From the NCBI GenBank assembly GCA_035294305.1, contig DATGLD010000009.1, positions 1 to 64,000 of the forward strand: a stretch of 64,000 nt of DNA. The letters are read 5' to 3'. The notes below the pieces were generated by a model. The model was not told where the DNA came from. It did no database searches and saw only the letters and a list, made by a program, of their open reading frames with translations. Source of the stretch: DASRBN01 sp035294305 (GTDB lineage Bacteria; Chloroflexota; Ktedonobacteria; Ktedonobacterales; Ktedonobacteraceae). Made by a program: the position numbers and the translations under genes. This document shows, piece by piece, positions 1 to 9,317 of the stretch. The stretch's first letter is position 1. Every line of letters begins with the position of its first letter.

Positions 1-340
1 ACAGTAATGGACCTGTCGAGGGCAAGATCAATAAACTGAAGTATATTAAGCGCTCCATGTATGGCCGAGGAGGGTCCCCGCTCTTACGTCAACGCGTTTT
101 GAAAGCTGCCTAACATAGCACGCAAAGTGCGGAAGAGCCAACATTCGGGATGGTGTCAATACCAGGGTACCAGCGAATACACGAATAGGTGAGATGTATT
201 TTGACTATTTTGATGGACGATAGCAGCAGGTGAGGTACCAGATATGATATGAGATCCATTTTCCCAAACATATCGCACCACTTCCAATATATTGCGCTTC
301 GTATCACTAATACTTCTGCTTGCTCCAAGAATCTAGTGTT
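1..340. other. Leading intergenic stretch, nothing assignable
   Basis: No open frame here has recognisable protein features, and no tRNA-like fold or strong hairpin was seen. It lies 3' of the first S53 peptidase and may hold its terminator or the remains of a gene that begins outside the window. Confidence 0.4.
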
Positions 341-1684
341 TTACGAAGGAGTTCCTCCATTCATGGCTGCAATGAGGGCGGGCAGTAATTTTTCGGCGTT
401 GGGCGAACCCCAGCCGGTGATGGGGTCCCAGCCCTGGACGGCACTATACCCCTGCACATCCACCTGACTATTATTGACCGAATTGTCGCCCGATGTAATA
501 TCGTGGAAATCCTGCGTGTAGCTGCCGGATTCGGCCAGCTTGTAGAGGGCAGGATTGATAAAACCCAGGGGATGGGCGGCCATCTGATCGCCGATCGCCA
601 TGATGGCCGCCCATAGAGGCGTGCTGGCGCTGGTGCCTCCGGCCAGGTCCCAATGACCATCGGTGTAGATGGCCAACCCTGTGTTGGGGTCCGCGTCGGC
701 AGCTACATCGGGCACGCCGCGGCGGTCGTTCAGTTCGCTCTGAACGCCAGGCGGCAATGCCTGCTGGAACGAGGGTTCCGGAAAAAATGAGCTAAACCCG
801 CCGCCACTCATATGCCAGGCGCTTTCTCCAGAGCTATCTAACGCGGTTCCACCAACGCTGGTGACCCATGGGTCGTCGGCAGGGAAACTGGTTGTCGGGG
901 TAGGCGAGAGTTTCGATGCTTGCAGGTCAGTATAATCGGTAGCGCCATTATCGCCGGAAGCGGAGAAGAACGTGATCCCGTCTTGAGTGGTAGCCTGCTT
1001 GAAGAAGGCATCCCATTTGTGTATCTCCTGTTGTCCTGGCGCATCTTTCAATGTCACCTCGGAGGCACCCCAACTTTGTGAGACGATGTTACCGAGGTGA
1101 TGGTCGAGAGCATATTGTTCGAGTTGCAGAAATTCGGGTAGGCCAACAGTGCCCTCAGTTTCAGCAACAGGACTGACCAGGACAACGATGCCGGCATCGG
1201 GCGCGATGGCATGAATGATCTCTACATCCAGTTCGGTTTCGAGCGCCCAGCCGCCGCGGTCGCCGTTGGGGTCATAGGGCGGCTCATTGATGGGCGAAAT
1301 GACCTTGATCGTTATTGGTGGAAGGCCAAATTGCCTATCGAAGACATCCATATCCTGTTGCAGTGTCGGACTGCCAAAAGAAACGATATCGACGACCGTC
1401 TGTCCCTTGCCGGTAAAACCTCGCTGAATGAGCGATTCCACACCGTAGGCAACGCGCAAGGACTGAGGAGTCTGGCAAGTTGGTGAGCTAAATATGGTCG
1501 CAGGGCATGTTTCAGTAACAGTGTCACTGGGAGTCTGTGTGGGAACCGCCGTTCTCGCTGCTTGCGTTGTAGGTCTGGGGGTAGGCGTACCCTCCTTGGT
1601 ATTGCCTCCCAATGGCGCACATGCCGAGATCAGGAGCAGCAGCAAGATTACTAAAGGCGCAAACCATCTATTTTTCTGCATCAT
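341..1684 (-). CDS. S53 family (sedolisin/kumamolisin-like) peptidase, lipoprotein
   Basis: A predicted acid-acting serine-carboxyl endopeptidase tethered outside the membrane. From the start used here (447 aa) there is a lipoprotein signal with a lipobox ending in Cys22 (ISAC), then a Thr/Pro-rich linker to about residue 70, then the catalytic domain. The sedolisin triad is visible: Glu149 and Asp153 in ETELD, and Ser352 in GGTSASTP. The oxyanion Asp245 lies in SASGDNG. The C-terminal Ca-site region (HDITSGDN) is present. The roughly 190-residue propeptide usual in sedolisins is missing. The frame extends upstream to 1723, but the ATG at 1684 follows GAGGAG and the extra N-terminus overlaps a dispersed repeat. 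The next gene, 1763-3100, is a close paralogue in tandem. The family call is firm; the substrate is unknown. Confidence 0.9.
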   Translation of the reverse strand: MMQKNRWFAPLVILLLLLISACAPLGGNTKEGTPTPRPTTQAARTAVPTQTPSDTVTETCPATIFSSPTCQTPQSLRVAYGVESLIQRGFTGKGQTVVDIVSFGSPTLQQDMDVFDRQFGLPPITIKVISPINEPPYDPNGDRGGWALETELDVEIIHAIAPDAGIVVLVSPVAETEGTVGLPEFLQLEQYALDHHLGNIVSQSWGASEVTLKDAPGQQEIHKWDAFFKQATTQDGITFFSASGDNGATDYTDLQASKLSPTPTTSFPADDPWVTSVGGTALDSSGESAWHMSGGGFSSFFPEPSFQQALPPGVQSELNDRRGVPDVAADADPNTGLAIYTDGHWDLAGGTSASTPLWAAIMAIGDQMAAHPLGFINPALYKLAESGSYTQDFHDITSGDNSVNNSQVDVQGYSAVQGWDPITGWGSPNAEKLLPALIAAMNGGTPS

Positions 1685-1711
1685 TCCTTGTGTTCTCCTC
1701 AGGCTTTTCGA

Positions 1712-1739
1712 GAGGGCGACCACCAGTAAGCCCTTACAA
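1712..1739. repeat. Solo arm of the GGGCGACCAC dispersed repeat
   Basis: It begins GAGGGCGACCACCAG and ends in CCCTTACAA. This resembles one arm of the long inverted repeats near 10.24 and 21.77 kb, with a short internal deletion. It sits directly upstream of the first S53 start, in the gap between the two tandem peptidase genes. Confidence 0.6.
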
Positions 1740-1762
1740 ATCAGTCTATGTTCGATATTTCC

Positions 1763-3100
1763 TTATTTTAAGGCGGCAATCAAATCTGGCAGCAGTTTTT
1801 GGGCATTAGGCGCCCCCCAGCCGGTAACAGGGTCCCAGCCGGGGACGGCATCGAATCCGGTAACATTGACCTGGCCCTGCGAGAAACTGTTGTTGCCGGC
1901 GGTGATATCACGGAAATCCTGCTGCATACCGGGCGAGGTGGCCACTTTATAGATGCCAGGATTGATGAAGCCGAGGGGATGACCGGCCATCTGGTCGGCC
2001 ACGGCGATTATTCCCGCCCATAGAGGCGTGCTGGCGCTGGTTCCACCCACCTGTTGCCACTGCCCGGCGATATAGAAAGCCATGCCGGTCGCGGGATCGG
2101 CATCGGCCGCCACATCTGGTAGGCCACGATGCCCATTCAATTGCCCCTGGATCGCGGCTGGCAGGCTCTTCTGGTAATGCGGCTCATCAAAGAATTTGCT
2201 GATACCACCACCACTGTCGGGCCAGGCCGTTTCAGTAAAACCATCGCCGTTGCGCTGAAGCGTTGTGCCTCCCACGGCGGTCACCCAGGGGACATCCGCC
2301 GGGAAATCGACGGTGGGAGTGGGCGAAAATTGCGTGGCGGCAATATTCGAGTAATCGGTGGCTCCATGATCGCCCGAACCTGAGACGATTGTCCATCCCT
2401 GCTGCGTCGTAGCCTGTTGATAAAAGTCGGCATATTGCTTGACCAGCTTTTGCCCGGCGCTATCGGTAAGCGTGACCTCCGTCGCTACAAAACTCTGCGA
2501 AAAAATCTGGCCCAGGTGATGGGAGACGGCATATTGCTCCAACTGGAGAAATTGAGGCAGGCCAATGGTGCCCTCCGTTTCGTCAACCGGGCTGGTCAAC
2601 ACGACAATACCGGCGTCTGGCGCCATGGCATGAATGATCTGCACATCAAGTTCCGTCTCAACCGCCCAACCAACCATATCTTGATTGTTGGGATCGAACG
2701 GTTTCGTGCCGATTGGCGATAGCACCCGGACATTTATCGCAGGCAGACCAAACTGCTGATCAAAGACATTCATATCCTGCTGTAAAGTCGGACTGCCAAA
2801 GGAGACGATATCAACCACCGTCTGCCCCTTACCGGTGAAACCCTGCTCGGTGAGTGTCTCCATCCCATAGGCTACGCGAAGAGCATGCGGGGTGAAGCAA
2901 TTGGGGATAGAACGCAACTGAACGGGACAGGTGTCGGCAGTCGTACTGGTGGGCGATGCGGCTGCTGTAGGTGTCCTTGCAATCCGCGGTGTAGGTGTCG
3001 TTCCCGCATCGCTATTGCCACCCGGCGGAGCGCAGGCAGTCAGCAAGAGAAGCAGTGCAATACTACACACAGATGCAAGCTTTACTTTATGTAGAACCAT
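1763..3100 (-). CDS. S53 family (sedolisin-like) peptidase, lipoprotein, paralogue
   Basis: A second serine-carboxyl peptidase of 445 aa, closely similar along its whole length to the protein at 341-1684. The lipoprotein signal has its lipobox Cys at position 23 (LTAC), followed by a Thr/Pro/Ala-rich linker. The catalytic set is intact: Glu148 and Asp152 (ETELD), Asp244 (SGSGDHG) and Ser355 (GGTSASTP). There is no large N-terminal propeptide. A GGAAGGAAAG ribosome-binding site precedes the ATG. The tandem same-strand order and shared architecture point to a local duplication, followed by divergence in the linker and in loops around the active site. Export and lipid anchoring are inferred from the signal. 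The pair probably scavenges protein outside the cell. Confidence 0.9.
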   Translation of the reverse strand: MVLHKVKLASVCSIALLLLLTACAPPGGNSDAGTTPTPRIARTPTAAASPTSTTADTCPVQLRSIPNCFTPHALRVAYGMETLTEQGFTGKGQTVVDIVSFGSPTLQQDMNVFDQQFGLPAINVRVLSPIGTKPFDPNNQDMVGWAVETELDVQIIHAMAPDAGIVVLTSPVDETEGTIGLPQFLQLEQYAVSHHLGQIFSQSFVATEVTLTDSAGQKLVKQYADFYQQATTQQGWTIVSGSGDHGATDYSNIAATQFSPTPTVDFPADVPWVTAVGGTTLQRNGDGFTETAWPDSGGGISKFFDEPHYQKSLPAAIQGQLNGHRGLPDVAADADPATGMAFYIAGQWQQVGGTSASTPLWAGIIAVADQMAGHPLGFINPGIYKVATSPGMQQDFRDITAGNNSFSQGQVNVTGFDAVPGWDPVTGWGAPNAQKLLPDLIAALK

Positions 3101-3549
3101 TCGTTATCTTTCCTTCCGTACAGGATACGCGGGCGCACCAGGCCATTCCCCGGTAGAAGCGCTATCTGCAGGTATCCTGAGGGCGCTCACACCATAACTG
3201 CTGATTACCCATAAGTTGGGCAGAGATTCTCACTGCGCTCCTGAGTCCACGTGAACTCATCTCATCCTGGGAACTTGCGGGTAATCACCAGAATCGTAAA
3301 AATGGAAATGTGTTGGCATTTTGTTTATTATACTATACGCTGTAAGGCAACTCATCCTCGCTTCCTCGCTTCCTCCCTTGTGCTTTTTGCCAACATAGTG
3401 TAAGGTAAATCCGACGACCCAAACGGCACGCTTTCATCATTTGCTGGAACAGTTACAACCGCTCTGGGCAGGTAACGTACATAATACATACGGACCGGTA
3501 ATGGATTTAGACAAAACGCATGACACTCGCGATGACGAAAGGGAATGAG
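3101..3549. promoter_or_regulatory. Divergent promoter region, S53 pair / A2M-like gene
   Basis: About 450 bases separate the S53 gene on the minus strand from the A2M-like gene on the plus strand, so promoters for both should lie here. An AT-rich patch near 3315-3340 (TTTATTATACTATAC) contains plausible -10 elements, but no convincing -35 pair could be fixed. No gene is supported in this stretch. Confidence 0.35.
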
Positions 3550-6500
3550 ATGATACCACAACCACCACAGGTAGACTATGATTCCTCCGTACATATTACC
3601 GATTATGCGCTGGTGGAAAAACTCGGGGATGCCGCGCTTGTAGGCAAATGGTTCGTCTTCCTCAAGGCGAACTGGCTTGCTCGCTCAGGTATGGATCGTG
3701 TCCTCGCCAGTTCCGGTGTCCAGCACCGCGAGGCGCAGACCGCGATTCTCTTCCGGGGCAAGGACGAGATAGCGCTGCCAGGAGCAATTATCGCAGCTTC
3801 GCCTTTACCACGCCCAGAACTGGTCGCGCTCACAAGCGATAAGGCGCTCTACGCGGCCAATCGCGATACTGTGCGCCTGCTTATTACCGCGCCGCAGCAT
3901 GCCAAAGCCGGTATGAAGCTGGCGCTGCGTTTGAGCGGCAATTCCTATGCCACCTATCCACTCGCGCTGGATGAGTTCGGGCTTTGCCTCTGGTCGATGC
4001 AAGGGCTGCCGGAGGGCAGATATGAAGCCGTTCTGGAGGGTATAGATAGCGACCCCTGCCATTTTGAGGTCGCGGAGTATCGATTAGCACCCTTGAACGC
4101 GGAATTGGCCGAGCAGAATTTGAGCGGCAATACGCTGCGCTACGTGCTTAAAGTCACCGCTTTTGGACAGCCCTACAGCGGCCCGGTGGAGGTGGAATTG
4201 CAGGAGCGCGGCCAGCGGGTCGGTAATCGTGAAAAACTGACCTGCAATCGCGAAGGCCTGTGCCGGGGCGTGGTCAAGCTGACTGGCCCCGGGCCCTATA
4301 CCCTGAACATTTTCGCCGGAGAACGCACGGCTACCGCGGCCTTAAAGGGATCGGAGCAGGAGCGGCGCGAAACGCTGGTCATCAGCGAACTGGGCGAGAT
4401 ACGCACGATCAGCCTGTTACCCTCGGCGCAATCGAACGCCTGCCGCGGCATGTATATTTCGCGCGGCGGCAGCAACAACGAGCCATTCCTGGTGCAGCGC
4501 GTGGTTGGCAGCGAGGTCGAAATTACGGCGCGGGTCGACGCTGAATTGCTGTGCGTGGTGGTGGTCGATCCCACGCGTGGAACCAGCGAGGAACATGTGT
4601 ACAGGCATGTGCAGGCGAAAAAGAGTTTGCAATTGCCCATCCCCATGCCATACGGCGTCGTGCTGTTGGGAGCGTTCATCGACGACACAGCCTGGGAGGG
4701 CTGGTGCGGCATATTGCGACCATCCACCATTCACCTGCACTGCGAGGCTCCCAAAGAGGCGAAGCCCGGAGCACGCATTCAGATTACGCTCAAAACTGGC
4801 AAAACAGATAGCATCATACCGGTGCAATTGATCGTAAAAGACCAGCGCCTGATTGCTCCCGCAGACCCGCAGGTAGAACTGGCGGCTCGTATCAAGCAGA
4901 ACTTCACGCAGTGGCGCCAGCAGACACGCACTGGCGAAGTCGAACGCCAATTGTCCAATGTGGGACCGAGGCGCATCATGTATCGCACAGCCAACGGGGG
5001 AGGAGTACGTCCCTTAATGGCAGCCATGCCCATGGTTGCCGATCAAAGCGCCATTACTCGCCAATTCACAGCCGCGGCTCGACCCATTCCCCCCGCGGCA
5101 GCGCTTCTCGGCCAGGCGCAATTTACGCCGCCCGCAGGCCACGGCCAGGCCGCCTCAAATGTTGCCGTCGCATCGCCCGTCCAGACAATCCAGGCCATGA
5201 CCCAGATACGCCTGCAATTCCCCGAAATCGTCTATAACAACATCCTGAAAGTGCGGGGAGAAACAAGCATTGAGGTAAAGCTAGGCGATAGCATGACGCG
5301 TTATAGCATCGAGGCCTTTGCCCTTGCACCTGATAACCTGGACTGGCAGCGAGTCGAGACTACGCTTGATACCGTGCAGCCCGTTTATGGAGAACTGACC
5401 GTCTCGCCTTTTGTGCGTCCAGGAGACCCCGTATTGGGCAGGCTCGATGTTGGGGCAGCATCCGGCGGCGCGATTGTCGAAGTGCGTCATGATAACGAGG
5501 TCGTACCCCTGTTTTTTGATAATGGCGAGGCTGTCACGCCCGGTCTGCCCATCCCTTCCGGTTCCGTGGTGCGTTTTCCGCTGAAACCGGGAGCCATCAC
5601 CGCCTCGGTACGTGATGCGCGCAAAGGCGGCATCGATGTCAGCGAGCGCTATGTCACCGAACCGGGGAAACTGCGCCATATCGTACGTCACCTGCGCATC
5701 CTGACTCCCGGCGAAGAGGTAACTGCCCGCGAACCGCGTGTGCTGGAGATTCGGCCCCTGCCTGGCCTTGATTCGCCGTTTCAGGTAATCGTGGAGGGCG
5801 CGGCGATGTATCCTTTCGGCTGCGTCGAGCAGACCTCAACCAAGCTCTTCGCCATGTTCACAGGCTATATCGTCAATATGGAACATGCTGAAGCCGCTCG
5901 CGAATATGAGGCCGCCATTCCGATCTGGTATAAGCGCCTCAAGAGCATGTACCTGCCGAAACACGGTTTCTGCTTCTACCCACCGGAAGAGGGCGGCTCG
6001 CGCAAGCCCGACACGCATTACGCGCCTCTGGCCGTTAAAAATCTGCTCAAGTTGCCAACAGCCGAGCGGGCAGGCATCAAACAGCAGGCGCTGTGCGAAA
6101 TGCTTGACGATATAGCCACCATGGCGCTAGACGCGGCAGCCTACTACAAGATCGAGAATCCACCGAAAAAGATCAGCGATTGCCAGTCCGCGTACCAGAT
6201 TCTCACCAGCAGCACGTCGCAGAAAGAGAGAGATGACGCGGCGGCATACGTGCGTTCCCGCCTCACCGAGCACAACGGCCAGACATACGTAGAAATGCAG
6301 TCAGAGCGTTCAATGCCACAATTCTTCGGTATGGCGGTCTCGACACGCGCGGAAACCGCCTACGCAGCGGCTGCCCTGCTCGCCACACAAGAGGCGAGCG
6401 ATCTGCCAAAGGTCATCGCCGCCACCAACTACCTCACAAGCCAGTTGAACGCGGAAGGGCGGCTCTATAGCACAGTGGACACGGCAGCATGTCTGGCCTT

Positions 6501-7104
6501 GATGCTGGGCCTGCGAGAGTCAGGCATCGTGACTACTGCCGGGGGTGGGCGAGTGCAACTCAATGGGCAGGAGGTGTCACTGGCTGAAGCACTCGCTTCC
6601 AGGGAGAATGTCGAGTCACTGCGCTGCACTCAAGGGGTTATAGCCGCGGAAGTGATCTCGGAGTTCATCGAAGACTGGAGCGCCTTCAAGAATACGTTGC
6701 CTGTCAAGGTTCGCCTGGAACGCGACGGCCAGGCGCAGGAACGATTCAAAGCCGGCGATGCGCTTGACCTCGTCATCAGCGTGCCACGTTACGAGCCGGG
6801 TCTAATCGCGCACGTCTGCCTCCCCGATGCGCTGGCGCGCGTTGCCGGTGGGGGCCAGGTCAAACGCTTCAGCCTGGATTTCTGTGAGAAAAACGAATTG
6901 CGCGTGCCATTAGCCGCTATAAGCCCCACCGGTCTGCCGCAGCTAAAAGATGCCGGCGGAGAACAGAACCTCCTGCGCTGGTTCGGCCTCTCAGACCGCG
7001 AGCAAGCCAGGAAGAACGGGCAGCACTGGGCCGTCATCGTGCGCAACATGTTCAAAGAGGAGCAGGTGGGCAATCCAGGATTGATGAGAGTCGTGGTGGA
7101 GTAG
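3550..7104 (+). CDS. Alpha-2-macroglobulin-like thioester protein
   Basis: A 1184-aa protein of the bacterial alpha-2-macroglobulin/complement-like group. N-terminal and middle parts look like MG domains (for example LTSDKALYAANRDTVRL near residue 95). A low-complexity Ala/Pro-rich stretch lies near residues 490-550, in the bait-region position. The thioester motif GCVEQT follows, with Cys758 and Gln761, and then the alpha-helical TED-like domain. In relatives the thioester traps attacking proteases. No signal peptide or lipobox is visible, which is odd because known bacterial members are periplasmic or secreted. The ATG at 3550 is preferred because AAAGGGA lies five bases upstream. An in-frame ATG at 3520 adds ten residues and still gives no signal. 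There is no PbpC partner next to it. Confidence 0.8.
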   Translation: MIPQPPQVDYDSSVHITDYALVEKLGDAALVGKWFVFLKANWLARSGMDRVLASSGVQHREAQTAILFRGKDEIALPGAIIAASPLPRPELVALTSDKALYAANRDTVRLLITAPQHAKAGMKLALRLSGNSYATYPLALDEFGLCLWSMQGLPEGRYEAVLEGIDSDPCHFEVAEYRLAPLNAELAEQNLSGNTLRYVLKVTAFGQPYSGPVEVELQERGQRVGNREKLTCNREGLCRGVVKLTGPGPYTLNIFAGERTATAALKGSEQERRETLVISELGEIRTISLLPSAQSNACRGMYISRGGSNNEPFLVQRVVGSEVEITARVDAELLCVVVVDPTRGTSEEHVYRHVQAKKSLQLPIPMPYGVVLLGAFIDDTAWEGWCGILRPSTIHLHCEAPKEAKPGARIQITLKTGKTDSIIPVQLIVKDQRLIAPADPQVELAARIKQNFTQWRQQTRTGEVERQLSNVGPRRIMYRTANGGGVRPLMAAMPMVADQSAITRQFTAAARPIPPAAALLGQAQFTPPAGHGQAASNVAVASPVQTIQAMTQIRLQFPEIVYNNILKVRGETSIEVKLGDSMTRYSIEAFALAPDNLDWQRVETTLDTVQPVYGELTVSPFVRPGDPVLGRLDVGAASGGAIVEVRHDNEVVPLFFDNGEAVTPGLPIPSGSVVRFPLKPGAITASVRDARKGGIDVSERYVTEPGKLRHIVRHLRILTPGEEVTAREPRVLEIRPLPGLDSPFQVIVEGAAMYPFGCVEQTSTKLFAMFTGYIVNMEHAEAAREYEAAIPIWYKRLKSMYLPKHGFCFYPPEEGGSRKPDTHYAPLAVKNLLKLPTAERAGIKQQALCEMLDDIATMALDAAAYYKIENPPKKISDCQSAYQILTSSTSQKERDDAAAYVRSRLTEHNGQTYVEMQSERSMPQFFGMAVSTRAETAYAAAALLATQEASDLPKVIAATNYLTSQLNAEGRLYSTVDTAACLALMLGLRESGIVTTAGGGRVQLNGQEVSLAEALASRENVESLRCTQGVIAAEVISEFIEDWSAFKNTLPVKVRLERDGQAQERFKAGDALDLVISVPRYEPGLIAHVCLPDALARVAGGGQVKRFSLDFCEKNELRVPLAAISPTGLPQLKDAGGEQNLLRWFGLSDREQARKNGQHWAVIVRNMFKEEQVGNPGLMRVVVE

Positions 7105-7109
7105 GAACC

Positions 7110-7212
7110 AGATTATTTCGTGAAAGTGCTTGATCGCGCCAGGGGTGGAGGCTAAGATGCCGGCAAACGGCCTCGCCCCCAGGCGTGAGAATGGCGTTTG
7201 ATCAAATAATCC
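7110..7212. repeat. Imperfect inverted repeat, REP-like
   Basis: It starts GATTATTT and ends AAATAATC. The inner arms (CCAGGGGTGGAGGC against GCCTCGCCCCCAGG) also pair imperfectly. It follows the A2M-like stop by a few bases, so it could stabilise or terminate that transcript. It also carries TTGATCGCGCC, a motif that recurs in other gaps of the window. The rest of the gap to 7405 shows nothing further. Confidence 0.5.
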
Positions 7213-7405
7213 GGATTTTGTTAAACCCTATAATCTGGCCACTATCCCCTTGCGAACACCTTCACATTGCGGGTAACATTGAATTATATATATGATAGGC
7301 AGCATCGATGCATGTACTATAGCCGGTTGCTGGCCGGTTTTCAGGGAAAAAGAAACCTGTCTGTATATATCACATTATGTATGGAAGAACGAAGGAGAGC
7401 CTTTC

Positions 7406-8389
7406 ATGTTACTTGCCGGTGATATCGGTGGCACGAAGACAAAGCTCGCAGTTTTCGCGCAAGAGCGCGGATGGCGCGTGCCCATCGTCGAGCAAATATT
7501 CCCCAGCGCAGACTATACCGGCCTGGAGGCGGCCGTGCATGAGTTTCTGGCAAAGTACGATTTCAAAATAGAGCGCGCCTGTTTCGGTGTGGCAGGACCC
7601 GTTATCGAGGGCACGGCCACGATTACCAATCTCTCCTGGGTTATGAAAGAGAGCCAGCTGGCGCAGGACCTTCATATTTCCTCCGTCAAACTGCTGAATG
7701 ACCTGGAATCCATCGCGCATGCCGTGCCATTTCTAGAAGCAAGCGACCTCGATACGATCAATGCCGGCCAGCCGGTTCCGCACGGCACGTTGGCAGTGAT
7801 CGCCCCCGGCACAGGCCTGGGCGAAGCCTATCTTACCTGGAACGGAACAGCGTACCAGGCGCACAACTCGGAGGGTGGGCATGCCGATTTCGCGCCCACC
7901 AACCTCTTCGAACTCGAACTGCTCCGCTACGTCATGGAGCGTTTTCCTCATGTTAGCTACGAGCGTGTATGCTCAGGCAAGGGTATACCAAATATTTATG
8001 ATTATCTCAAGGATAGCGGCTACGCGGAAGAGCCATCATGGCTGGCCGAACGCCTGGCGGGAGCCAGAGATCGCACAATGATTATCATGAACACAGCTCT
8101 CGATCCCAGCCTGGATTGCGAACTCTGCACGGCCACCCTCAACACATTCGTTGCTATTCTGGGCGCGGAGGCAGGCAACCTTATGCTGAAAGTGCTGGCC
8201 AACGGCGGTGTCTACATCGGCGGCGGCATCCCACCTCGCATCCTCCCTTACCTGCATGAAAAGCGTTTCATGGAGGCATTTCAGCACAAGGGGCGGTTCA
8301 CCCAGATGATGTCGGCAGTCCCGGTGCATGTGATACTGAATCCCGATATTGCGCTGCTGGGGGCGGCTTCGTATGGATTTGGGATGTAG
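7406..8389 (+). CDS. glk: Glucokinase (Glk family)
   Basis: ATP-dependent phosphorylation of glucose to glucose-6-phosphate in the cytoplasm. The 327-aa protein opens with the phosphate-binding motif GDIGGTKTKLAVF. It also has FGVAGPV, the sugar-binding/catalytic-Asp segment LLNDLES, the adenosine-side motif APGTGLGEA and the EGGHADF motif, all typical of the Glk (PF02685) type as opposed to the ROK type. The ATG at 7406 has GAAGGAGAG upstream and places the GDIGGTK motif at residue 5, as in relatives. The longer frame from 7292 has no such support. It is transcribed alone between an inverted repeat and a convergent HTH gene. Confidence 0.9.
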   Translation: MLLAGDIGGTKTKLAVFAQERGWRVPIVEQIFPSADYTGLEAAVHEFLAKYDFKIERACFGVAGPVIEGTATITNLSWVMKESQLAQDLHISSVKLLNDLESIAHAVPFLEASDLDTINAGQPVPHGTLAVIAPGTGLGEAYLTWNGTAYQAHNSEGGHADFAPTNLFELELLRYVMERFPHVSYERVCSGKGIPNIYDYLKDSGYAEEPSWLAERLAGARDRTMIIMNTALDPSLDCELCTATLNTFVAILGAEAGNLMLKVLANGGVYIGGGIPPRILPYLHEKRFMEAFQHKGRFTQMMSAVPVHVILNPDIALLGAASYGFGM

Positions 8390-8396
8390 GGGCGGT

Positions 8397-8945
8397 TCAC
8401 GTATGAATAATCGCCCGCCTGGTTCTATATTGCGCCGTCTCCCAGTCCAGCACATCCGCTAATTCCTGCTTGAAACCAACCAGTTCATCCTGGACTACCG
8501 ACTCGTCGGGCATTTCGGTATCTTTCCAGATCAGCGTGATGGTCACATTGCGGGGATCGTCATCGTCGGAGAAGATGTAGCGCTGCATAGTGCCGGGGAA
8601 GAGATACTGCTGGTTCTCCTGCATGGCACGCAGTTTCTCTAGCAGGCGCTCCTGCTGGTCCTCCTTGACGCGCACGCGAATGTCCATGCCGCGCACCTTA
8701 GCTCCGGCTCGATAGGTACGCCAGGCAGGCGGTCTGGCGCGAGTACGCCCGGTCGGCCTGGGACGAAATTCCTCGACCGCCTTTTTGGGAATCATATAGA
8801 TGCCGCCAACGATCTCAGCGACCAGGCGTTTCTCACGAATATATTCATATACCGTATAGTAGGAGAGGCCAAGCATCTCTGCGGCTTCGTTCGTTGTCAC
8901 GAAGTCCCGCCTATTTATGTTATCCCTGTCTTCTTTCATGTCCAT
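8397..8945 (-). CDS. HTH (excisionase/MerR-like) DNA-binding protein
   Basis: A 182-aa protein. The segment around residues 16-60 (TTNEAAEMLGLSYYTVYEYI, then a wing and IPKKAVEEF) is the winged-helix fold of the excisionase/HTH_17 family. A basic Arg/Pro-rich linker follows, then a C-terminal half of unknown type with an acidic segment (SDDDDPRNVT). It ends 7 bases from the end of the convergent glucokinase gene. Integrase or phage genes are absent nearby, so a chromosomal transcription factor is more likely than a recombination directionality factor. The target is unknown. Confidence 0.7.
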   Translation of the reverse strand: MDMKEDRDNINRRDFVTTNEAAEMLGLSYYTVYEYIREKRLVAEIVGGIYMIPKKAVEEFRPRPTGRTRARPPAWRTYRAGAKVRGMDIRVRVKEDQQERLLEKLRAMQENQQYLFPGTMQRYIFSDDDDPRNVTITLIWKDTEMPDESVVQDELVGFKQELADVLDWETAQYRTRRAIIHT

Positions 8946-9098
8946 ACTATAAAGACGTTCGTCATTTTATGTAAAGATACAATTGTAATTCGGTAGTTAT
9001 TGATAATGACCTATTACATCTGCTATAATCTCTCCATAACCATATCTCACCTGGCATATAGAGGTGTTCATCCTTTGAAGCGATTGATGCTTCGCAGT

Positions 9099-9238
9099 CG
9101 ATCATGAGCATTACCAGCCAGAATCGGAAATGCCATGCTGAGCGCAGCGAAGAATCTCCGGTGGCGTCCCAGATTCAGCGCTGTGCCCAGAGTGGCACGG
9201 GCGAGTTTACCGATTCTGCATGGTAAAAATCATGATCG
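9099..9238. repeat. MITE-like inverted repeat, about 140 bp
   Basis: The left arm CGATCATGA...CAGAATCGG pairs imperfectly with the right arm CCGATTCTGCATGG...TCATGATCG over about 35 bases. The core contains CATGCTGAGCGCAGCGAA, which recurs in inverted orientation in the element near 25.5 kb. No coding potential was seen. The remainder of the 8946-9275 gap shows nothing else. Confidence 0.55.
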
Positions 9239-9275
9239 GCCAGCGAACTCAATTCTTTGAAAGGGGGAGATCTCC

Positions 9276-9317
9276 ATGGCGAGAAAATTAAAAAAATTTA
9301 GGAACGGTCTGCAATGA
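9276..9317 (+). CDS. 13-codon leader ORF coupled to methyltransferase
   Basis: A short basic ORF (MARKLKKFRNGLQ) follows a strong AAGGGGGAGA ribosome-binding site by five bases. Its TGA overlaps the ATG of the methyltransferase gene in the sequence ATGA. The methyltransferase has no good site of its own, so the short ORF may bring ribosomes to it by translational coupling. Whether the peptide itself has a role cannot be told. Confidence 0.45.
   Translation: MARKLKKFRNGLQ

Noticed and set aside
110..467. Short open frames on both strands at the left edge
   Set aside because: No motif, ribosome-binding site or compositional support; they overlap each other and the end of the first S53 gene.
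8397..8945. Phage excisionase
   Set aside because: The HTH resembles excisionases, but no integrase, att site or phage gene lies near; a chromosomal regulator is more likely.
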